A DNA stretch of 64,000 nt from Alphaproteobacteria bacterium (GTDB taxonomy: Bacteria; Pseudomonadota; Alphaproteobacteria; CACIAM-22H2). Below are positions 40,465 to 49,404 of this stretch, piece by piece. The position numbers and the translations under genes were made by a program. The DNA lies in NCBI GenBank assembly GCA_016124335.1, contig WGNX01000005.1, positions 539,524 to 603,523 of the forward strand, read 5' to 3'. The notes below the pieces were generated by a model. The model had not been told where the DNA came from. It did not search any database and saw nothing but the letters and a program-made list of their open reading frames with translations. Position 1 is the first letter of the stretch. Each line of letters starts with the position of its first letter.

Positions 40465-40649
40465 GGCGCGACAATAGACGCGGACTCGGCCATCCGGCAA
40501 CCCTGCCCCCGGTCGGACAGGGGAGCATTTCCCGGCCGGCGTCGGCTCGGTGACCGTGCCGGGCAATCGCCTGAGTTCATCGGCCTGTCATCTATCCCTG
40601 CTATCCCTCGCGGGCCCGATCGTCGCCACGCCAACCCGAGGGATCCGCC

Positions 40650-42599
40650 ATGACCGATCTGCCCGTCGCCACCCGCCGCCAGGCCCTGAAACTCCTTGCC
40701 GGCGCACCGATGCTGCCGCTGGGTGCGGCCTCGCTGGCATCGCTGATGGCCGGTGGCGCACCCGCCGCATTGGCGGCCGGTACGGCGAAGTTCGTCTCGG
40801 CGAAATTCACCGGCATGCCCGCGCCCACGCTGGCCGATCCGGCCGCGATGGCGGCGACGACCGTGGGTTCGCGCCTCGCCGTCAAGATGAGCGACGGAAG
40901 CACGCACGATTTCAAGCTCACCTATCACCCGTTCTTCGTCACCGGCGATAGCGTGCCCGACGGGAAGGGCGGCACGATCCTCGCTGGCGGCTATTACGAT
41001 ATCGCGCACAAGCCGATCATCGACAGGTCCGTGCCGGGCAAGGAGCGCCAGATGTTCTCCGACAGCCCGGACGGCACCTCGCTGCTGTCGCTGCCCAACG
41101 CAAAGGTGCCGGGCGTGGCCGGCAAGCCGGTCTTCGCGGTCGTGCAGTTCGAGTACAATTCGCGCGATCAGAGCGGTGCTGACACCTACGGCATCCTGCC
41201 GTCGCCCATCGCCGTGCTGACGCTCGACCAGGATCCGCGCACCGGCCACCTGAAGCTCGTCAAGTACCACAACGTCGATACGTCCGCCGTGCATGCGCTG
41301 TGGATCACCTGCGGGGCGAGCCTGTCGCCGTGGAACACGCATCTTTCCTCGGAGGAATACGAGCCCGACGCGTTCTTCCCGAACAAGACCTTCAAGGCCT
41401 ACAGCAAGATAGTCTTCGGCGACGAGACGATGGCCAATCCGTATCATTACGGCCATCTGCCCGAGGTGACGGTCCATCCCGACGGCACCGGCAGCATCAA
41501 GAAGCATTATAATCTCGGCCGCATCTCGCGCGAGCTGGCGCAGGTGATGCCGGACGAGCGCACCGTGCTGTTCGGCGACGACATCAACAATGGCGGCCTG
41601 TTCCTGTTCGTGGCCGACAAGGCGCGCGACCTTTCCGCCGGCACGCTCTATGTCGCCAAGTACGGCCCGGGATTTTCGGTCGATCCTGCGGCGCCGGCAG
41701 CGACTCTCGCCTGGATCCGCCTCGGCCACGCGACCAGCCGCGACATCGAAGGGCTCGCCAGCCAGCTGAAGCCCGCCGACATCATGGACGTGGCGCTCGA
41801 AGACCCGAAGGCGCCGGGCTTCACGAAGATCTGGTACGGCGGCAAGGAAAACTGGGTGCGCCTCAAGCCCGGCATGGAGAAGGCGGCGGCGTTCCTCGAA
41901 ACGCACCGCTACGCGGCACTCGTGGGCGCCAGCATGGCGCTGACCAAGCTCGAAGGCACGACCGTCAACATCAAGGACAAGGTCGCGTATTCCGCGATCT
42001 CCTATGCGCGCGACACGATGGTGAAGGGCTCGAAGGGCTGGTATCCGGAATCCAACATCGCGCTCGACAAGCGCCTGATGGCCGGCGCGGTCGCAGCACA
42101 CGACCTCAAGGGCGGGCAGAAGGATACGTCCGGTGCCGCCATCAAGAGCGAGTGGGTGCCGGTGCTTTCCAAGACGCTGCTTGCCGGCGAGGACATCTCG
42201 CCCGACGCGCTCGGCAACACCGCGCACGCCGACAAGATCGCCAACCCCGACAATCTCAAATTCTCCGAGAAGCTGCGCACGCTCTTCATCGGCGAAGATT
42301 CGGGCATGCACGTCAACAACTTCCTGTGGGCCTACAATGTCGACACGAAGGAACTGACGCGCATCCTGTCGACGCCGGCGGGGGCCGAGTCGACCGGGCT
42401 GCACGCGGTCGACGAGCTGAATGGCTGGACCTACATCATGAGCAATTTCCAGCATCCCGGCGACTGGGAGAAGGGCCTGCACGACAAGGTGAAGGACACG
42501 CTCGATCCGCTGGTGCGCGCCAACTGGAAGGACCGATTCGGTGCGGCCGTGGGCTATATCACGGCCGATCCGACGAGCCTCAAGCTCAGCCGGCTCTAG
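40650..42599 (+). CDS. PhoX family phosphatase (DUF839)
   Basis: Tat signal RRQALKLLAGAPMLPLGAASL; length and sequence consistent with PhoX family. Confidence 0.9.
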   Translation: MTDLPVATRRQALKLLAGAPMLPLGAASLASLMAGGAPAALAAGTAKFVSAKFTGMPAPTLADPAAMAATTVGSRLAVKMSDGSTHDFKLTYHPFFVTGDSVPDGKGGTILAGGYYDIAHKPIIDRSVPGKERQMFSDSPDGTSLLSLPNAKVPGVAGKPVFAVVQFEYNSRDQSGADTYGILPSPIAVLTLDQDPRTGHLKLVKYHNVDTSAVHALWITCGASLSPWNTHLSSEEYEPDAFFPNKTFKAYSKIVFGDETMANPYHYGHLPEVTVHPDGTGSIKKHYNLGRISRELAQVMPDERTVLFGDDINNGGLFLFVADKARDLSAGTLYVAKYGPGFSVDPAAPAATLAWIRLGHATSRDIEGLASQLKPADIMDVALEDPKAPGFTKIWYGGKENWVRLKPGMEKAAAFLETHRYAALVGASMALTKLEGTTVNIKDKVAYSAISYARDTMVKGSKGWYPESNIALDKRLMAGAVAAHDLKGGQKDTSGAAIKSEWVPVLSKTLLAGEDISPDALGNTAHADKIANPDNLKFSEKLRTLFIGEDSGMHVNNFLWAYNVDTKELTRILSTPAGAESTGLHAVDELNGWTYIMSNFQHPGDWEKGLHDKVKDTLDPLVRANWKDRFGAAVGYITADPTSLKLSRL

Positions 42600-42610
42600 G
42601 GCCGGCAACC

Positions 42611-42658
42611 GGGGCGGCGGCGCCCAACCTCCCCCGCGACGCCGCCGCCCTATTTTTT
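42611..42658 (+). terminator. Rho-independent terminator downstream of phoX-like gene
   Basis: 11-bp GC stem GGGCGGCGGCG/CGCCGCCGCCC followed by TATTTTTT. Confidence 0.85.
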
Positions 42659-42730
42659 CGATGCTTTTGCTGGCGCGGCGCGCATGGGCGCGCTTAATGT
42701 CCAGTCGCGTGTTCCCTGCGCGATGGACCG

Positions 42731-44302
42731 ATGAACGACGCCGACAACTCGCCGGAAAATCTGTTTCGCCGCGCCCTCGACCTGCATCGCGCGGGCGACG
42801 CGGCCGCCGCCCTTTCGGTCTATGACCGGATACTGGCAATTGCGCCCGGCAATTTCGACGCCGTGCATCTGGGCGGCGTGGCGCTGTCGCAACTCGGGAA
42901 GACCGAAGCGGCGATCGCGCGGCTGCAACTTGCCGTGTCGCTGTCGCCGTCGAACGCCAACGCCTACAACAACCTTGCCATCGCGCTGCGCGAGGCGCGG
43001 CGCAACGTCGAGGCCGCCGAAAACTACGCGCGCGCCATCGCACTTGCCCCCGCCGATCCGGACCCGCATTTCAATCTCGGCAACCTGCATCGCGACGAAG
43101 GCCGGCCGGCGGAGGCGCTGGCCTGCTACGACGCCGCGATCGCGCGCGATCCGCGCAATGGCGCGGCCCTCGTCAACCGCGCCAATCTGCGCGCGGGAAC
43201 GGGCAATCTTGCCGGCGCGCTTGCCGATATCGAGCGTGCGCTGGCGCTTGCGCCGGCGAATGTCGAGGCGGCGACGAGCCGTGGCACGATCCTGCAACGG
43301 CTTGGACGGATCGACGAAGCCATTGCCGCATTTCGCTCGGTGATCGCGCTGGCGCCCGGCTATGGCGATGCGCATCTCAATCTCGCCCTGTGCCTGCTGT
43401 TGCGCGGCGAATATGCCGAGGGCTGGCGCGAATTCGAATGGCGCTGGCGTGCGCGCCAGATGGAAGGCTGGCAGCGCCGCTTCGACTGCCCGGCGTGGAC
43501 GGGCCGCGAGCCCGTTGCGGGCCGGCGCGTGCTCGTTTTCGCCGAGCAGGGGTTTGGCGATACGTTGCAGTTCGCGCGCTATGCGCGCGTGCTCGCCGCA
43601 CGCGGTGCCAGGGTCGTGCTCGAAGTGCAGCCCCCGCTCGCAGGCCTGATGCGCTCGCTTGCCGATGTGGCCGGCGTGGTCGCGACCGGAACGCCGGTTG
43701 CCGACGTGGCGTTCCACTGCGCGCTGATGAGCCTGCCGTTCCTTTTCGGCCCGCCGCACGACTATGCGGCGACCGCGGGCGGTTACCTGCATGCGGGCAA
43801 GGCGGACGTCGAGCGCTGGGCGGCACGGCTGGGCCCGCGGACGGGCCCGCGCGTAGGCGTGGCGTGGAGCGGGCGGGCGGGCTATGCGGGCGATTTCAGC
43901 CGGGCGGTACCGTTGGCCGAATTCGGCACGCTGTTCGCGCCCGGCGTCGAGTTCGTCAGCATCCAGAAGGATGTCCGCGACATCGACCGGGCCGCACTCG
44001 ACGGATTTCCGGCGCTGCGCCATTTCGGGGCGGAACTGCGCGATTTCGCCGATACGGCCGCGCTGTGCGCGCTGATGGACCATATCGTGACGGTCGACAG
44101 TGCCACCGCGCATCTTGCCGGCGCGCTTGGCCGGCCGACGAGCGTGCTGCTGCATCGGCATGCCGACTGGCGCTGGCTTGAGTCGGGCGACACGAGCCTG
44201 TGGTACCCGTCGGCCGAATTGTTGCGTCAGGCCGCGGCGGGCGACTGGTCGGTGCCGCTCGCGCAGGCGCGGACGACGATCGGAAAATTGGCCGCCGTCT
44301 GA
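42731..44302 (+). CDS. Tetratricopeptide repeat protein with glycosyltransferase-like C terminus
   Basis: Repeats ALSVYDRILAIAPGNFDAVHLGGVAL... and C-terminal DHIVTVDSATAHLAGALGRPTSVLL. Confidence 0.9.
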   Translation: MNDADNSPENLFRRALDLHRAGDAAAALSVYDRILAIAPGNFDAVHLGGVALSQLGKTEAAIARLQLAVSLSPSNANAYNNLAIALREARRNVEAAENYARAIALAPADPDPHFNLGNLHRDEGRPAEALACYDAAIARDPRNGAALVNRANLRAGTGNLAGALADIERALALAPANVEAATSRGTILQRLGRIDEAIAAFRSVIALAPGYGDAHLNLALCLLLRGEYAEGWREFEWRWRARQMEGWQRRFDCPAWTGREPVAGRRVLVFAEQGFGDTLQFARYARVLAARGARVVLEVQPPLAGLMRSLADVAGVVATGTPVADVAFHCALMSLPFLFGPPHDYAATAGGYLHAGKADVERWAARLGPRTGPRVGVAWSGRAGYAGDFSRAVPLAEFGTLFAPGVEFVSIQKDVRDIDRAALDGFPALRHFGAELRDFADTAALCALMDHIVTVDSATAHLAGALGRPTSVLLHRHADWRWLESGDTSLWYPSAELLRQAAAGDWSVPLAQARTTIGKLAAV

Positions 44303-44423
44303 TCGGGCGTCACGCATTTTGCGAATCGCGTAATACAATTATATGGCGTATTATAATTTATTCTAATCCTGTAAGATGCATTCCGGGTTGTTTGACTTTC
44401 CAGCGGCTTCTCGGAGAACCGGA

Positions 44424-44621
44424 ATGAAATTTGGTGAGGCCATCGAGCGCACTTCGGGTTTCGTGACCGGCGCCTTGGGCGTCTCGTTCATGATCTGCGG
44501 CCTGGCAATTGCCGGATACGCCTATTACGCGAAGCTGCTGAACGGCGAGCGCTGGAAGGCGATCGCCTGTTTCGCGCTCGCCGCGATCGTCTTCGCGATC
44601 GGCGTGGAGACTTTCCGCTAG
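44424..44621 (+). CDS. Small membrane protein, unknown function
   Basis: 65 aa with two hydrophobic segments; SD-like CGGAGAAC upstream. Confidence 0.65.
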   Translation: MKFGEAIERTSGFVTGALGVSFMICGLAIAGYAYYAKLLNGERWKAIACFALAAIVFAIGVETFR

Positions 44622-44625
44622 GCTT

Positions 44626-45405
44626 TCACCACAGCAAGGTGCCGCCGTCGATGACGAGGGCCGCACCCGTCATGTAGCGCGCGGCATCGCTCGCGAGATA
44701 GACGGCAAGCGGGCCAAGGTCCTCGGGCTTGCCGAACTCGCCCATCGGGATCTGGTCCTTGAGCTTCGCCATCATCTCGGGCTGTTCGCGCGCCCAGCGC
44801 TCGTTGGGCGCCGTCATGAACACGCCGGGCAGGATTGCGTTCGCGGTGATGCCGTGGGGCGCCCAGTCGGCCGCGGTCGCACGCGTGAAATGCAGCACGG
44901 CGGCCTTGGCCGCCTCGTAATGCCGCCCGCCGATGCCGCGATTGGCGATGAGCCCGCTGATCGACGCGACGTTGATCACGCGCCCGCCCTTGCCGCGCGC
45001 CAGCATCGCGCCGCCGATCGCCTTCGTGCACACGAACGTGCTGGTCAGGTTCAGGTCGAGATGCGTGCGCCAGGTTTCCAGCGTCTCCTCGGCGATCGGC
45101 ACGTTCACGCGCCGCCCGCCCACGTTGTTGACGAGGATGTCGATCGGCCCCAGCGCAAGGGCCGCCGCGCAGGCGCGCGCGCAATCCTCGGGCACGCCGA
45201 TATCGGCCTCGATCGTCCAGCACTGCCGGCCGCGCGCGCGAATTTCGTCAGCCGTGCGTTTAAGGCTTGCCGCCTCCCGGCCCGCCATCACGACATCCGC
45301 ACCCGCCTCGGCCAGCGCCAGCGCCATTTCGCGGCCCAGGCCCCGGCTGCCGCCGGTGATGAACAGGCGCTTTGCGTCGAGGCGGAAGCGGTCGAATACG
45401 TTCAT
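44626..45405 (-). CDS. SDR family oxidoreductase
   Basis: RLFITGGSRGLGREMALALAEAGADV, ILVNNVGGRR, C-terminal MTGAALVIDGGTLLW. Confidence 0.93.
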   Translation of the reverse strand: MNVFDRFRLDAKRLFITGGSRGLGREMALALAEAGADVVMAGREAASLKRTADEIRARGRQCWTIEADIGVPEDCARACAAALALGPIDILVNNVGGRRVNVPIAEETLETWRTHLDLNLTSTFVCTKAIGGAMLARGKGGRVINVASISGLIANRGIGGRHYEAAKAAVLHFTRATAADWAPHGITANAILPGVFMTAPNERWAREQPEMMAKLKDQIPMGEFGKPEDLGPLAVYLASDAARYMTGAALVIDGGTLLW

Positions 45406-45542
45406 GGGCGGCATCTGCTCCTTGCAGGGCGGTCCCGCGCGCGCCGCGGGGCTTCGGATACCGTGTAATTAATACATAATTAAGCGGTGCGGCCTATGCG
45501 TGTCCGGGCACCCGCACGCCCCCCCCGCACGGAAATCCTGCC

Positions 45543-46088
45543 TTGCGCTTCGCCGACTTTATGACCCGCATCGAAAGCCGCCGCCTGCGCGAGATCGCCG
45601 CGCATTGGGACGAGGTTCGCAGCGGAAGGCTCATGCCCGGTTGGTCGCACATCGACCCGGTTGCCATCGCACGCCATCTGCCCATCGTCTGGTCGTGGAA
45701 ATACGATCGCGCGGCAGACCGCTTCACTGGTCGCCTTGCGGGCGAGGAAATCAACAACGCGTTCGGCCGGTCGCTGCGCGGCGCGGACATGGCCGAGTTC
45801 TTCCGCGACGCCGATTTCGACGGGATTTTCGCGCGCCACAGGCGCGTGGCGCGCGGCGTGTGTCTGGCCCACGGGCACGGCCAGGTTTTCAGCCACGCGC
45901 GCCGCGTGGGTATCGGCGAACGCATCATCCTGCCGCTCGCCGAAGACGGCACGAATGGCGATGGCATCTTCGGGGCGACGGTCTATCGCCTCGCACCCCC
46001 CGGCCGGGGCGCGGTCGCCAACGACGTCGGCGAGACGGTCACATTCTATCCGATCGGCGGCGAGATCCTGGACATCGGCGCGGCATAG
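45543..46088 (+). CDS. PAS-like domain protein (PAS_5-type)
   Basis: EIAAHWDEVRSGRLMPGWSHIDPVAIARHLPIVWSWKYDRAADRFTGRLAGEEI. Confidence 0.75.
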   Translation: MRFADFMTRIESRRLREIAAHWDEVRSGRLMPGWSHIDPVAIARHLPIVWSWKYDRAADRFTGRLAGEEINNAFGRSLRGADMAEFFRDADFDGIFARHRRVARGVCLAHGHGQVFSHARRVGIGERIILPLAEDGTNGDGIFGATVYRLAPPGRGAVANDVGETVTFYPIGGEILDIGAA

Positions 46089-46198
46089 GGGTCCGGTTAC
46101 ATTTTGCGACAATATGTGTCGTGCCAGGGGGCCGGGCGGGCCTTAGTTTACAGCGTGTACCGGTCAAGAACTGGCCGGCTTCCTCAAGGAGAACTCGA

Positions 46199-46393
46199 AT
46201 GGCGACATCTTCCGTTTCCAATTCCGCGGCCACCGCCGCGCTTTCCACCCTCGGGTCCGTAAAGGGCTCTGACCCCGACCATGACGGCGATGCCGGCAAG
46301 GCCGAGACCAAGGCTGCCGAGCAGCGCGAGGCGGCCCCGCCGCCGCCGCCCGCCGCCTCGGGGCGCGGAAAGGCGACCGACGTTCTGGCCTGA
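46199..46393 (+). CDS. Small Ala/Pro-rich protein (64 aa), unknown function
   Basis: SD AAGGAGAACTCGAATG; MATSSVSNSAATAALSTLGSVKGSDPDHDGDAGKAETKAAEQREAAPPPPPAASGRGKATDVLA. Confidence 0.55.
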   Translation: MATSSVSNSAATAALSTLGSVKGSDPDHDGDAGKAETKAAEQREAAPPPPPAASGRGKATDVLA

Positions 46394-46416
46394 CGCTTCG
46401 CGCCGGCTGGCGTTCC

Positions 46417-46449
46417 AAAGGGCGGCTCCTTCAAGGGGGGCCGCCCTTT
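46417..46449. terminator. Bidirectional hairpin between convergent genes
   Basis: Perfect 10-bp stem AAAGGGCGGC/GCCGCCCTTT, A-rich/T-rich ends usable in both directions. Confidence 0.7.
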
Positions 46450-46466
46450 CGATTCCGCCGGGTCGT

Positions 46467-47588
46467 TCAGCCCAGCGCTGCCGCCAGCCGTTCGATATCC
46501 GATTCGTCGTTGTAGAAATTGACCGAGATGCGCAGGTTCCCGTCGCGTGCCGCGCACACCACGCCCTTTTCGCGCAGGCCGCCGAGCACGGCGGCCGGAT
46601 CGCGGCCGCCCAGCGGCACGGCAACGACGTGGCTGCGGTTTTCCTTCGCCAGGCGCACCGGCGGATGGCCGCGCCCGGCCAGCGTTTCGCGCAGCATGTC
46701 GGCCAATTCGGCGTTGCGCGCATAGATGCGCGCGGGCCCGATCTCCTCGATGAGCGCAAGGCAGATCTCGTCGCCGGCCGCCGCCATCCACGAGATCGCG
46801 CCATCGAAACGCGCGGCGGTGTCCGCCAGATCCATCTGCGGTCCGAAATAGCTGTCGTAGCGGTTGCGCCCGGATTTCCAGCCCGCGCCGAACGGCACGA
46901 GCTTCGCGCGCAATGCGGGGCGGATGTAGAGATAGCCCATGCCGCGCGCGGCATTGAGCAGGAACTTGTGGTCGGTCGTCGCCAGGAAGTCGATGCCGGG
47001 CAGGGCGTCCGACAGATCGAGCGCGCCCACCGCCTGCGTGCCGTCGACGAAGAACCATGCGCCGACACCGCGCGCGATGGACGACAGGGCGCCGAGATCC
47101 GAGCGATGGCCGCTTGCCGCCTGCACGGCGCTTGCCGCAATCAGGCGCGTGCCGCCATCGACCGCCGCCGCGACGTCTTCGGCCGCCACGCCGCCGTCGC
47201 GGAACTCGACCAGCCGCACGGCATAGCCGCGCCGTTCGAGCTGGCGCCACGGGAACTGGTTCGAACTGAACTCCCCCGCACCCACGACGATGTTCTCGCC
47301 CGGCCTTGCCGGCAGGAACTGCGCGGCGATGAACTCGGCTGCGGCACTGATCGCGGCCATCTGGGCGACGTCGTCGGCCGCACAGCCCAGCAGCCGCGCC
47401 ACGGCCGCGCGGGCGCGGTCGCCGCTGCTTTCGGCGGCGGGAAAATCGAATCCTTCCTCGGTCCATCGCTCGACGAAGCGGCGATAGCCGTCGGCCAGAC
47501 GCACGCTCGCCGGCGCCACCGCCGACGTGTTGAGATAGGCGCGCTTTTCGATAAGCGGAAACAAGGCGCGTGCGGCGGCGAAATCCAT
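46467..47588 (-). CDS. Class V aminotransferase / cysteine-desulfurase-like
   Basis: FFVDGTQAVGALDL, DFLATTDHKFLLNAARGMGYLYI (PLP Lys context). Confidence 0.88.
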   Translation of the reverse strand: MDFAAARALFPLIEKRAYLNTSAVAPASVRLADGYRRFVERWTEEGFDFPAAESSGDRARAAVARLLGCAADDVAQMAAISAAAEFIAAQFLPARPGENIVVGAGEFSSNQFPWRQLERRGYAVRLVEFRDGGVAAEDVAAAVDGGTRLIAASAVQAASGHRSDLGALSSIARGVGAWFFVDGTQAVGALDLSDALPGIDFLATTDHKFLLNAARGMGYLYIRPALRAKLVPFGAGWKSGRNRYDSYFGPQMDLADTAARFDGAISWMAAAGDEICLALIEEIGPARIYARNAELADMLRETLAGRGHPPVRLAKENRSHVVAVPLGGRDPAAVLGGLREKGVVCAARDGNLRISVNFYNDESDIERLAAALG

Positions 47589-47784
47589 CGTGCGGCTCCG
47601 GGGGGATCGAAGGGGGAGGCGCGCTTAGACCGCGTTCGACCGACGCGCACAAGGCATACAATCGTGCACAAGCCCCGGATGCCGGAAATCCTCAAAAAGT
47701 AGTGAATTATTAACCTGTCGAAACGACACTTTGTGGCGATTGCAGCCGGGGCAGGCGATCCTTCCGACGCCGGCCGGATGCAAC

Positions 47785-48285
47785 ATGGACACGACGGCGA
47801 TGTGGGAAACACTCCTGTCTGAAGTCAGCCCGGTGCGGCGCGAGGACGAAATCGCCTCGCCGCACGGCCGTCGGTTTTTCCGTTATTGGCAGGACCTGTG
47901 CGGCGAAGGCGAGATCCCGCCGCGCCATGCCTTCGATCCGGTCGACGTGCCGTGGATCCTGGGCGACCTGACGCTGATCGAGGTCATGCCGGGCGATTAT
48001 CTGTTCCGCGTCGACGGCACGCGCGCGGTCGAGTTCTTCGCCAACGAGATGACCGGCAAGCTGCTCTCGCAATATCCGTTCGCCGAGCGCGTCGGGCACA
48101 TGCGCATGACCTACGACACGATCGTCGCCGGGCGCGGGCCGCATGTGTGGTTCCGCGATGCCAGGATCCGCGGCAAGCGCTGGCGTTTCGAGCAGTTGAT
48201 CGTGCCGTTCTCGGATGACGGCGAAAGCGTCACGCATCTTGCGGTGACGCTCGACACATCGCCCGACCTGTTCGCGCGCGCCTGA
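47785..48285 (+). CDS. PAS-like domain protein (PAS_5-type)
   Basis: FFRYWQDLCGEGEIPPRHAFDPVDVPWILGDLTLIEVMPGDYLFRVDGTRAVEFFANEMTGK. Confidence 0.8.
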   Translation: MDTTAMWETLLSEVSPVRREDEIASPHGRRFFRYWQDLCGEGEIPPRHAFDPVDVPWILGDLTLIEVMPGDYLFRVDGTRAVEFFANEMTGKLLSQYPFAERVGHMRMTYDTIVAGRGPHVWFRDARIRGKRWRFEQLIVPFSDDGESVTHLAVTLDTSPDLFARA

Positions 48286-48292
48286 ACGCGCC

Positions 48293-48715
48293 TCAGCACC
48301 AAGGATGGCGCCGCCCGTCCCACCGGCGGGCGAGGCCTGCCGCAATCAGTGCTTCGCCCAGATCCGCGTCGCCCGACCGCACGGTCGCCAGTGTCCGGCC
48401 ATAGCGGTCGCGCGGCCGCTTGACGTCGCGCGACAGCTCGATCGGACCCGCGGCAAGCCTTTGGGCGGTGAATTGCCGGGCGCGCTCGGCCAGTTCGGCC
48501 TCGGCCGCGCAGCGCGCGTGGGCGCCAAGCTCGGGCGTGTCGATATTCGAAATGCGGATGCGTTCAGCCCCGCATTTGATCGTGTCGCCGTCGACCGCAC
48601 GGCAGGCCCGTGCGGGAAAGGTCTCGGCAGGGCCCGCCGCATAGGCAATCGCACCCAGCGCCACGACCAGGGCGGCGATCGCGACGCGCAGCAGGCGATT
48701 CGGCGGCAAAACCAC
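48293..48715 (-). CDS. Thermonuclease (SNase-like) family protein
   Basis: ACRAVDGDTIKCGAERIRISNIDTPEL, RDRYGRTLATV. Confidence 0.9.
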   Translation of the reverse strand: MVLPPNRLLRVAIAALVVALGAIAYAAGPAETFPARACRAVDGDTIKCGAERIRISNIDTPELGAHARCAAEAELAERARQFTAQRLAAGPIELSRDVKRPRDRYGRTLATVRSGDADLGEALIAAGLARRWDGRRHPWC

Positions 48716-49017
48716 GCCACAAATGTATGACGTTCGCGGTCAACCGTCGCGTTTCGCCGCCGTGAAGTTGTGCACGCGGCAAAGGCGGCGGCACCTCCGG
48801 TTACCCGCAAGTGCCCGATCTGGCGCATTTTCCCGGCGCGCAGGCTTCGTGCTGCGGCGTTGATCATTGTGCACATGCGAAAAGCTGCAGAAACAGCATT
48901 GCTGCATCGCAACATTAACGAAATTAGTTTTATGATTTCATTCGTACATTTTCTTATCGCAGCACAGCGCGCCTGGCCGGGCATCCGGCCAACGCCCAAA
49001 GACCGGAGAAAGAGCCC

Positions 49018-49380
49018 ATGACCCCGCTTCCTGAAGACCGAATTCCCGAACGCATCAACTATTACGCCATCGAGCAGATGGCGCGTCTTCACCGTTCGGC
49101 CGCGATGGCCGAAATCCTCGTCGCCTTGTTCGTCGGTGCCGAGCGCGGCGCGCGCCGTCTTGCCGCTGCCTTCCGCCGCTGGATGGAAATCCAGGACACG
49201 ATCGCCGACCTCGAGCGCCTCGACGACCGCTGCCTTGCGGATATCGGCATCGAGCGCGAAGGCATTGCCGCCTTCGCGACCGGCCATCAGGCCCGGCACG
49301 ACGCCGAAGGCCATCTTTATGTCGTGGGCAGCGCGCCGATCGCCGCAAACGCGCAGCGAGCGGCAGGCGTCGCGGCCTGA
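49018..49380 (+). CDS. DUF1127-like protein
   Basis: IADLERLDDRCLADIGIERE motif. Confidence 0.75.
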   Translation: MTPLPEDRIPERINYYAIEQMARLHRSAAMAEILVALFVGAERGARRLAAAFRRWMEIQDTIADLERLDDRCLADIGIEREGIAAFATGHQARHDAEGHLYVVGSAPIAANAQRAAGVAA

Positions 49381-49387
49381 TCGCGCC

Positions 49388-49404
49388 GGCCGGCTCAGCC
49401 GGCC
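49388..49404. terminator. Hairpin between convergent genes, stop codon in loop
   Basis: GGCCGGC-TCA-GCCGGCC; TCA is the TGA stop of the minus-strand kinase gene. Confidence 0.5.

Noticed and set aside
45466-45482. TAATTA-ATACA-TAATTA repeat as an operator
   Set aside because: AT-rich simple sequence likely to be a promoter -10 region; repeat too degenerate to support on its own
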